DNA of 6,100 bases, from positions 1 through 6,100 of the forward strand of contig CALCTX010000089.1 in the NCBI GenBank assembly GCA_937907035.1, in the 5' to 3' direction. The notes beneath the pieces were generated by a model. It saw only the letters and a list, made by a program, of their open reading frames with translations, did not search any database and was not told the DNA's origin. Of this stretch, positions 1-5,087 are shown piece by piece (the stretch's first letter is position 1; each line of letters begins with the position of its first letter). The stretch comes from an uncultured Selenomonadales bacterium. Its GTDB lineage: Bacteria; Bacillota_C; Negativicutes; Selenomonadales; Selenomonadaceae. Position numbers and translations under genes: made by a program.

Positions 1-98
1 GTCTGGTAGACGAGCGCTGCATATTCGGAAAAGCATATCTGCGTATTCTGCCTTTAAGTGATTTCACCGTGTTTGAAAATCCGTATACAGAGAAATAA
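1..98 (+). CDS. lepB: Signal peptidase I, C-terminal end (5' partial)
   Basis: This is the last 31 codons of a gene that begins before the window; its frame starts at base 3 and its TAA stop is at 96-98. The visible peptide contains IFGKAYLRILPL, which resembles the conserved end of type I signal peptidases, where a V/I-x-GKA-x-x-R-x-x-P-L segment follows the catalytic Ser/Lys domain. Neither the catalytic residues nor the membrane anchor lie in the window. The full enzyme would be membrane-anchored and would cleave signal peptides from exported proteins. The stop codon lies one base before the rbgA ATG, implying co-transcription, and lepB next to rbgA is a common Firmicutes arrangement. Codon use matches rbgA (Leu mostly CTG), not the genes right of position 1060. 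The identification rests on a short motif plus context, so another protein cannot be excluded. Confidence 0.7.
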   Translation, partial: LVDERCIFGKAYLRILPLSDFTVFENPYTEK

Positions 99-99
99 T

Positions 100-969
100 A
101 TGCCTTCACAACAGATACAGTGGTTTCCCGGACACATGGCGAAAACCCGCCGCCTTATCTCGGAAAACCTGAAAAACGTTGATATAGTAATTGAGCTTCT
201 GGACGCGAGAATACCGCAAAGCTCGAAAAATCCCGAGATCGCAGATCTTTGCGGGCAGAAGCCCATGTTGGTGCTTCTGAACAAATCGTCTCTTGCCGAC
301 CCCGCAGCCACCCGCAGATGGATAAATCACTACGCGGACCGAGGCATCACTGCTCTGAGCGTAGACTGCATCACGGGTGAAAATCTGAGCAAGATCGGCT
401 CCGCGGTGCGGGAGATACTCAGCGACAAACTAAAAAAATACGAGGAAAAAGGCATGGCGGGCAAAAAGCTCCGTGCCATGATCGTGGGAATACCCAACGT
501 GGGTAAATCCTCCCTTGTCAACAAACTTTCCGGGCAAAAGAAAGCAAAGGTGGAAAACCGTCCCGGCGTCACGCTGAATAAACAATGGGTCACGACAGAT
601 CAGGACTTTGAGCTTCTCGATATGCCCGGTGTGCTCTGGCCGAAATTCGAGGACAGGCTGACAGGTGAAAACCTTGCCGCCACAGGCGCCATAAAGGACG
701 CCATCCTTGACACGGAAGAGCTTGGGATGATCCTGGCGAAACGTCTTTTCGACATGTATCCCGATCTTTTCTGCGAAAGATATAAGCTTGTAAAATCAGA
801 TCTTGAGGAACTTGACTCGTACGATCTGCTCTGCGCCGTCGGTAAAAAGCGCGGCTTTCTCGTCTCCGGCGGGGAGATAAACACTGAACGTACGGCTATA
901 ATGCTTCTCGATGAGTTCAGAGGCTCGAAAATAGGAAGAATTACATTGGAGATTCCCGACAATGCTTGA
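100..969 (+). CDS. rbgA: Ribosome biogenesis GTPase RbgA (YlqF)
   Basis: A 289-residue cytoplasmic GTPase needed in Bacillus for late assembly of the 50S subunit. The GTPase motifs are circularly permuted, as in the YlqF/YawG family: G4 is NKSS at residues 61-64, a G5-like segment lies near 87-95, the P-loop G1 GIPNVGKS is at 130-137, the G2 Thr is near 158, and G3 DMPG is at 174-177. The N-terminal QWFPGHMAK signature (7-15) and the PGVLWPKF segment after G3 are typical. Residues from about 205 form the helical C-terminal domain that binds rRNA in this family. The length equals the usual size. The ATG at 100 was chosen because the family starts just before the QWFPGHM motif; an in-frame GTG at 58 would add 14 atypical residues and overlap the lepB end. 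The upstream ribosome site is weak (GAGA at 90-93). The fourth G4 residue is Ser rather than the usual Asp. The gene overlaps rnhB by 8 bases. Composition is GC-rich, with 34 of 36 Leu codons CTN. Confidence 0.95.
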   Translation: MPSQQIQWFPGHMAKTRRLISENLKNVDIVIELLDARIPQSSKNPEIADLCGQKPMLVLLNKSSLADPAATRRWINHYADRGITALSVDCITGENLSKIGSAVREILSDKLKKYEEKGMAGKKLRAMIVGIPNVGKSSLVNKLSGQKKAKVENRPGVTLNKQWVTTDQDFELLDMPGVLWPKFEDRLTGENLAATGAIKDAILDTEELGMILAKRLFDMYPDLFCERYKLVKSDLEELDSYDLLCAVGKKRGFLVSGGEINTERTAIMLLDEFRGSKIGRITLEIPDNA

Positions 970-1570
970 CCTTTCATTTGAAGAACAGTTCCGCCTTGCG
1001 GGATATAAGATCATCTGCGGCACCGACGAGGCGGGCCGCGGTCCTTTAGCCGGTCCGGTTGTGGTTGCGGCGGTAATATTGCCTGTAGGACTATTTATAC
1101 CTAAATTAAATGATTCCAAAAAACTATCGGAAAAGGTTAGAGAGGAATTATTTGATCTCATCAATAAAGAAGCAATAGCAGTTAAAACTGCTTTGATAGA
1201 TGAACGTACGATTGATCGGGTAAATATTTACCAAGCAACGATAAATGGAATGTATGAAGCAATCTTAGGTCTTGATCCGGTACCGCAAAAGGTTTTGATC
1301 GATGCAGTACCACTTGAGCGATTGCCTATGCCGTCATTGTCTATCATAAAGGGTGATGCGAAATCAGCTTCTATAGCGGCGGCTTCAATTATTGCAAAGG
1401 TTACCCGTGACCGGTTGATGAAAGAATATGATCAGCAATATCCGGAATATGGTTTTGCTCAACATAAAGGGTATGGGACAGCACAACATATACAAGCCAT
1501 AAGGGAACATGGTATATGTCCGATACACCGCAGATCGTTTGAGCCCATTTCTTCAATGTTCAGGGAGTGA
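962..1570 (+). CDS. rnhB: Ribonuclease HII
   Basis: A 202-residue cytoplasmic enzyme that cuts the RNA strand of RNA-DNA hybrids and single ribonucleotides embedded in DNA. The hallmark TDEAGRGPLAGPVV lies at residues 21-34. The likely metal-binding acidic residues are D22 and E23, D114 (in VLIDAVP) and D132 (in KGDAKSASIAAASIIAKVTRD, 130-150). The C-terminal HKGYGTAQH segment (168-176) is also characteristic, so the protein looks complete and active, and its length is normal. The ATG overlaps the rbgA stop, and rbgA-rnhB coupling is conserved in Firmicutes. The oddity is composition. The first 25-30 codons look like rbgA (TGC, GGC, ACC, GAC, GAG, CGC). From about residue 35 onwards the gene is AT-rich, with 9 of 14 Leu codons TTA/TTG and only 1 of 10 Pro codons CCC. 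The two halves therefore seem to have different origins, joined in frame across the most conserved motif. Confidence 0.96.
   Translation: MLDLSFEEQFRLAGYKIICGTDEAGRGPLAGPVVVAAVILPVGLFIPKLNDSKKLSEKVREELFDLINKEAIAVKTALIDERTIDRVNIYQATINGMYEAILGLDPVPQKVLIDAVPLERLPMPSLSIIKGDAKSASIAAASIIAKVTRDRLMKEYDQQYPEYGFAQHKGYGTAQHIQAIREHGICPIHRRSFEPISSMFRE
1020..1080. other. Compositional breakpoint inside rnhB
   Basis: Hand counts in 60-base blocks give 31/60 GC at 121-180, 35/60 at 661-720, 39/60 at 1021-1080, then 19/60 at 1081-1140 and 18/60 at 1141-1200. Codon choice switches at the same place. In rbgA, Leu is never TTA and is TTG only twice in 36, and Pro is CCC in 9 of 12. The first TTA Leu codon after that is at 1046-1048. 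The switch covers the codons for the DEAGRGPLAGP motif, and the frame is preserved. Homologous recombination at a conserved segment or an assembly chimera would each explain it. No insertion sequence, repeat or tRNA marks the junction. Confidence 0.8.
1562..1567 (+). promoter_or_regulatory. Ribosome binding site AGGGAG for the FliK-like gene
   Basis: AGGGAG lies at the very end of rnhB, eight bases before the ATG at 1576. It abuts the alternative GTG at 1567, which is too close for that codon to be served by it. The site therefore favours the ATG at 1576 as the true start. Confidence 0.6.
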
Positions 1571-1575
1571 GTCAG

Positions 1576-3435
1576 ATGCCGTTGGAAACGTCAATGCCAA
1601 TCGGTGTGAAGCCTGTCCAGCAGACTAAAAGCACTGATAATACGCAAGTTGTAAGGCGTGAAGGGGGAAGTGCGCCCTTTACACCGCAAACTAATGTCAG
1701 TTTCCAAAATTCGGTAAATGATATGGCCGGTGTGCTTATGAAGATAGCGGCGCATCAGGAAGGCGTTGTTGAAGCAATGCCGGAACAAATAAAAGAAATG
1801 GTGGAAAATGTTCTCAGACAGGCATTTTCATTGGAAGCAACTTTGGGAGAAGGTATTGGCAGTACTTTGGAAAGTCAGCGGTTTTCGGTTGACCAACTGA
1901 CAACATTTGCCAGGTTGTTGGGACAGCTGAGCAATATTGCGGAAAAAAACAATTTGACCGATATATCATCCGGGGTACAGACATTTATGAAATGTTTACG
2001 GGAATATCTGTCACAAACAGATAATTCTTTTGAGCCTGTTCTTTTGCATAAACTGTCATTCCAATTGCTTGATGCCAAAGAAACGGATGAAATGTCACCA
2101 GAATTGCAGTTGTTGCTGCAACCGCAGAATCAAGGACAGATTTCAGGAAATACTATAGAAAATGGCGAAGGATTGGCATTTTTAAAGCAACTGCTGAAGG
2201 CTTTTTTACCTACTCCGGTTCAAAGTCAGGAAACACCTGCGCCGGAGAATGGACAGGCATTAACAGATAAAAGTACAATGAAAAATATGCCGGAAGCTGA
2301 ACAGAATTCGTTGCTGCCGGAGCAGAACAAAATTTCCGAGGGAAATTTTGTTGATCAGGATAATTTATGGCAGAAGACTGACAGTAAGCAATTTATTCCT
2401 ACTGGCAATAATGAAACGGGACAGAATGATGTTGCGCCGAACAAGGAACGGATGGTTGCCGGACAGGCAGAGAAGTCTGATATATTTTCCGGGAATGACA
2501 GAGAGAAAAGCAGTTTGCCGGATGACAAAGCTCTTTTTTCGCGTCAGGCAAATGAGGGGCTTGGGAAAGCACCGGTAGAAAATGGATTGCAAAAGGCTAA
2601 AGCGGCTTTGGAGCAGGTACAAAATTTACGTCAGCAAATAGCGGCTGATCGGGCGATAACCGAGCAGGCGGCAAATACGACACCAAAGGAAACACTTTCC
2701 GAACCATTGCAAAATACTCCAAAGACGATGGATACGATGAAGGACTTGGCGAATCTTTTATTGAAAGATGCTACGCTTACCGAAGAAGAAACCATGTTGT
2801 TACAAAAGTTTGTCAATGGGGAACAAACTGTTCTGACTGAAAATGATGCTAAACAATTACAGTTGTTATTACGGTTGTGCGAAAGCAATGTTCCGGCATC
2901 AGTGCGGCAGGCGGCAAAAAATAATAATATGCCGGATCTGCCAAAATTGTGGGCATTTATGGAACTTTGCGATCTGGCATCACTTAAAGAACAGACGCCA
3001 AGAGCGTTGCGTTCAGCCAGCAGGCATGTGGCTGATTTTGCTACTGCAATGCGTGGGCAGATGGAAAGCGAAGGAACAAATAACGTACAGGGTGAGCGGT
3101 CAATGAATTTTATGATGCCGCTTTATTTAGGTGAAAATGAAAAGAGTTATCCGGCATATATTCATGTGTATGATGAGGAAAAACAGCCGGAAGGTGAGGC
3201 AAAAAAGAGTAAGGAGACATGGCTGCGGATTTGCCTGTTGACAGAAAACATCGGGGCAGTTGAGCTTACCTGTCGGGTATATGACAAGAGCAAACTCGAT
3301 GTACGGGTAATTTTTTCACAAAGTGAAGCCGTTCAGGGATTCAGAGAATATTTGCCGGAATTTCGGGCGTCGTTCCGCGATTCGTCATTGCAATTGTCTG
3401 ATCTGAAAATAGGCACAGTGGGGGCTAGATCATGA
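1576..3435 (+). CDS. FliK-like (YlqG-type) protein with Flg_hook-like C-terminal domain
   Basis: A 619-residue protein with no signal peptide or membrane helix, so probably cytoplasmic or exported by a non-Sec route. Residues about 40-175 look helical. About 180-380 is low-complexity, rich in Gln, Asn, Glu, Lys and Ser. About 385-500 is helical again. Residues about 510-617 resemble the FliK C-terminal domain: WLRICLLTENIGAVEL, then a strand-like LDVRVIF, then a helix with EYLPEFRASF and a final strand SDLKIGTV. This matches the general pattern 'L-x-P-x-x-L-G-x-V-E ... V-R-F ... L-x-x-x-L-P-x-L-R' of the hook-length control domain, although the usual Pro-Glu-x-Leu before the Gly is not conserved (LTENIG). 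In flagella FliK measures hook length and signals through the FlhB C-domain. Here the next gene, overlapping by 4 bases (ATGA), encodes just such an FlhB C-domain, so the two may interact. The position after rnhB matches B. subtilis ylqG. No flagellar gene is in view. The GTG at 1567 is an alternative start adding three residues. Function is inferred; I am fairly sure of the domain and not of the role. Confidence 0.72.
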   Translation: MPLETSMPIGVKPVQQTKSTDNTQVVRREGGSAPFTPQTNVSFQNSVNDMAGVLMKIAAHQEGVVEAMPEQIKEMVENVLRQAFSLEATLGEGIGSTLESQRFSVDQLTTFARLLGQLSNIAEKNNLTDISSGVQTFMKCLREYLSQTDNSFEPVLLHKLSFQLLDAKETDEMSPELQLLLQPQNQGQISGNTIENGEGLAFLKQLLKAFLPTPVQSQETPAPENGQALTDKSTMKNMPEAEQNSLLPEQNKISEGNFVDQDNLWQKTDSKQFIPTGNNETGQNDVAPNKERMVAGQAEKSDIFSGNDREKSSLPDDKALFSRQANEGLGKAPVENGLQKAKAALEQVQNLRQQIAADRAITEQAANTTPKETLSEPLQNTPKTMDTMKDLANLLLKDATLTEEETMLLQKFVNGEQTVLTENDAKQLQLLLRLCESNVPASVRQAAKNNNMPDLPKLWAFMELCDLASLKEQTPRALRSASRHVADFATAMRGQMESEGTNNVQGERSMNFMMPLYLGENEKSYPAYIHVYDEEKQPEGEAKKSKETWLRICLLTENIGAVELTCRVYDKSKLDVRVIFSQSEAVQGFREYLPEFRASFRDSSLQLSDLKIGTVGARS

Positions 3436-3758
3436 TAAAAAGACGTAAGCCGTTAAGACCTGAGCCGGAAACAGATCCAAATGCAGAAAAAGTGGCAGTT
3501 GCATTGCAGTATGATGCAGAAGCTAATGCCGCACCAAAAGTTACGGCAAAAGGAAAAGGCCATGTTGCTGAGAAAATATTAGAAGCGGGAAAGAAAAATT
3601 CAATTCCTGTCTATCAGAATAAGAGTTTGGCCAATCTTCTTATGGCACTTGATATTGATAAGGAGATACCGGCAGATCTGTATACAATGGTAGCTGAAGT
3701 ATTAGCATATGTTTATCGGTTGGATAAAAAAGCAAGGAATAAGATAAGGCGGATTTAA
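3432..3758 (+). CDS. ylqH: Stand-alone FlhB C-terminal-domain protein (EscU/YscU/HrcU family, YlqH/FlhX type)
   Basis: A 108-residue soluble protein that aligns with the cytoplasmic export-switch domain of FlhB. Residues about 21-100 follow the family order: VAVALQYD, then AAPKVTAKGKGHVAEKI, IPVYQNKSLANLL, and EIPADLYTMVAEVLAYVYRLDKK. In FlhB, NPTH sits just before VAVAL and self-cleaves between Asn and Pro to change substrate specificity. Here the four residues are NAEK, so the cleavage chemistry should be absent. There is no membrane domain, unlike full FlhB. The ATG overlaps the TGA of the FliK-like gene, so translation is probably coupled. A run of G at 3420-3424 is the only possible ribosome site. 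Stand-alone copies of this domain occur in Firmicutes, and the position corresponds to B. subtilis ylqH. Its role outside flagella is unknown; partnership with the FliK-like neighbour is inference. Confidence 0.85.
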   Translation: MIKRRKPLRPEPETDPNAEKVAVALQYDAEANAAPKVTAKGKGHVAEKILEAGKKNSIPVYQNKSLANLLMALDIDKEIPADLYTMVAEVLAYVYRLDKKARNKIRRI

Positions 3759-3767
3759 AAAAGAATA

Positions 3768-4154
3768 ATGGGAAATCAAAAGGGATTTTTTCTTTTAGAA
3801 GCAGTTGTTTTAGGAGCAATTCTGCTGGCGGCGGCAAGTACCGGTTTGGTGTTCGGCATTGCAAAGCGTCAATGCGTACATAACGAGACGGTAGTTACGG
3901 CCGCTTTTTTAGGTCAGGAACAGTTAGCCTTTGTTGAGGCACAACCAAAATCGGTAATTGCCGGGACGGATTCATTTGCATGGCTGGGGAACGGTATATA
4001 TCCGATAAGTTTAAATAATCAACAGTTTACGGTAAATACTCAGGTTGAGACATATATCGATGAACGATTTCGCAGGGTAACAGTTACTGTTGGCTGGGAG
4101 GAAAATGGACAGACTGTCAGACAAAGTTATGGAAAGTTGGTGAAGATACAGTGA
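3768..4154 (+). CDS. Type IV pilin-like protein (PilV/GspI-like minor pseudopilin)
   Basis: A 128-residue prepilin. After a short leader (MGNQKG) comes the classic prepilin peptidase site: G6 at -1, Phe at +1 and Glu at +5 (E11), followed by a hydrophobic helix to about residue 29. Prepilin peptidase would cut after G6 and methylate the new N-terminal Phe, and the helix would anchor the protein in the membrane and pack into a pilus core. The segment AAFLGQEQLAFVEAQ just after the helix resembles the region following the helix in GspI/PilV proteins. The short C-terminal part (residues about 75-128) alternates in a way expected for the beta-sheet head. The ATG is 9 bases after the ylqH stop with only a weak A/G-rich ribosome site, and the end overlaps the next gene by 4 bases. 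It is first of three consecutive prepilins. Assignment to GspI/PilV is by order and size, so the exact subfamily is uncertain. Confidence 0.82.
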   Translation: MGNQKGFFLLEAVVLGAILLAAASTGLVFGIAKRQCVHNETVVTAAFLGQEQLAFVEAQPKSVIAGTDSFAWLGNGIYPISLNNQQFTVNTQVETYIDERFRRVTVTVGWEENGQTVRQSYGKLVKIQ

Positions 4155-4663
4155 ATGTATTGAAACCAATAAAAGAGGAAAAAGGGGCCGGTTTGTTAGA
4201 ATTGGTCGTTGCTATGCCGTTGATCTCAGCAATGCTGGCTACTTTTGCAGTCTTGTTGTGTTTCGGGATACGTTCGTATGTTTTTATCCGCAGTGACTTT
4301 GAATTGCAGGAACAAGTGAGGATCCCGTTAGAGCGTATAGTACGCGACCTGAATAATGCGGAAGAAGCCAAAGTGGTAGATAATAAACTGGCGATACAAT
4401 GCCGTAATTCAACTGAATTATTATGGGCCAGTTATTATTTAGCGAATTCAGATAAGGTATATCCAAAAATAATGCGCAGTTGGAAAAACAATCCGCAGCC
4501 ATTGACTGGAGAAACAAAGCTGGCGGATATTCAAATAAAGAAATTTTATTTCGAAGTAAAAGACAGGACAGTATATATTGAAATAGCAGCAAATAATTTA
4601 TTAACGAAAACAGAATTTGCGTTGCATACAGCTGTGACATTGCCGGAAAAGGATATTGAGTAA
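4151..4663 (+). CDS. Type IV pilin-like protein (PilW/GspJ-like minor pseudopilin)
   Basis: A 170-residue prepilin with a 12-residue charged leader ending in EEKG. Cleavage after G12 would give Ala at +1 and the required Glu at +5 (E17, in AGLLELVVAMP), followed by a hydrophobic helix to about residue 39. The head domain (about 45-165) includes a PLERIVRDLNNAEEAKVVDNKLAI stretch, like the helix and first strands of PilW/GspJ proteins, whose similar segments often read 'R-x-x-R-D-L-x-x-A'. The start is GTG at 4151, overlapping the upstream TGA as GTGA; GGTGA at 4138-4142 may serve as ribosome site. An ATG at 4155 is in another frame. A TTG at 4160 would shorten the leader but keep the cleavage site. 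It ends exactly where the next ATG begins. GspJ and GspK interact at the pseudopilus tip in type II secretion, and the order here agrees. Confidence 0.82.
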   Translation: MNVLKPIKEEKGAGLLELVVAMPLISAMLATFAVLLCFGIRSYVFIRSDFELQEQVRIPLERIVRDLNNAEEAKVVDNKLAIQCRNSTELLWASYYLANSDKVYPKIMRSWKNNPQPLTGETKLADIQIKKFYFEVKDRTVYIEIAANNLLTKTEFALHTAVTLPEKDIE

Positions 4664-5077
4664 ATGAAAATAGTAAATGATGAACAAGGTTTTGCTTCAG
4701 CCGTCGGGATTTGCTGGTTGGCGGTATTGATGTTTTTGGGCGGGACGGTATACTGGATCAGCGAACGTGAAACTTTGACGGTAAACCGTTTCCTGATGGG
4801 GAGAAAATTGCAATTAGCGGCTGAAGATGGTGTGCTCATTGGCAGCAGAAAATTGTTAGACAGTCCGGAATTGCAGACTGAGATATTGAATTCTGCTGCA
4901 GCGAAAAAAGTTTTGACAACAACTGACGGAGATGTTTCCTGTGATGTTTTTTTCAGTCATAAGGGCGATCAGTTGGAGGTTTTGGCCAGAAGTACAAATT
5001 CACTGGCAGAAGTGCGTTGCATAGGGATATTAAAGAAAAAAGGAGAAAAGTATTATTTTGACCACAGGGAGCGCTGA
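4664..5077 (+). CDS. Short PilX/GspK-like pseudopilin
   Basis: A 137-residue protein with leader MKIVNDEQG, a prepilin peptidase-like site after G9, Phe at +1 (F10) and a hydrophobic helix from 10 to about 30. Position +5 is Val (V14) rather than Glu. GspK proteins are the known exception among pseudopilins that lack Glu at +5, and this gene follows the GspJ-like one, as gspK does in type II secretion operons. It is far shorter than GspK (roughly 300 residues), so it lacks the large head domain and is closer in size to PilX-type proteins. After the helix, residues about 32-75 look helical with a conserved-looking LAAEDGVLIGSRKLLD, reminiscent of the 'A-E-x-G' region of PilX/GspK. The ATG directly follows the previous TAA; AAGGA at 4648-4652, about 11 bases upstream, is a plausible ribosome site. 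Confidence 0.72.
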   Translation: MKIVNDEQGFASAVGICWLAVLMFLGGTVYWISERETLTVNRFLMGRKLQLAAEDGVLIGSRKLLDSPELQTEILNSAAAKKVLTTTDGDVSCDVFFSHKGDQLEVLARSTNSLAEVRCIGILKKKGEKYYFDHRER

Positions 5078-5087
5078 AATGCGGGAG
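5066..5087 (+). promoter_or_regulatory. Two successive ribosome binding sites for the last gene
   Basis: AGGGAG at 5066-5071 is 7 bases before the ATG at 5079. GGGAG at 5083-5087 is 6 bases before an in-frame ATG at 5094. Either could initiate translation. The first lies inside the 3' end of the upstream pseudopilin gene. Confidence 0.5.

Noticed and set aside
58..99. GTG at 58 as the start of rbgA
   Set aside because: It adds 14 residues unlike the family N-terminus, and its codons lie in another frame over the lepB C-terminal end, which has a family-like GKAYLRI motif. The ATG at 100 fits RbgA.
54..1164. Minus-strand open frames opposite lepB, rbgA and rnhB
   Set aside because: They lie fully opposite well-recognised conserved genes and show no recognisable motifs.
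962..1570. rnhB as a pseudogene or frameshifted chimera
   Set aside because: Despite the composition switch, the frame, length and predicted catalytic residues D22, E23, D114 and D132 are all intact.
2348..3106. Alternative open frames inside the FliK-like gene on both strands
   Set aside because: They overlap the low-complexity coding region of a 619-residue frame with a recognisable C-terminal domain, and have no plausible products.
3759..3767. Promoter or terminator between ylqH and the first pilin gene
   Set aside because: The gap is only 9 A-rich bases, and I see no convincing -35/-10 pair or hairpin around it.
3768..5077. ComG competence operon of the Gram-positive type
   Set aside because: No comGA/comGB-like ATPase or platform gene precedes the pilins, and a GspL/PilM-N-like gene follows, which classical comG operons lack. 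A divergent competence role remains possible.
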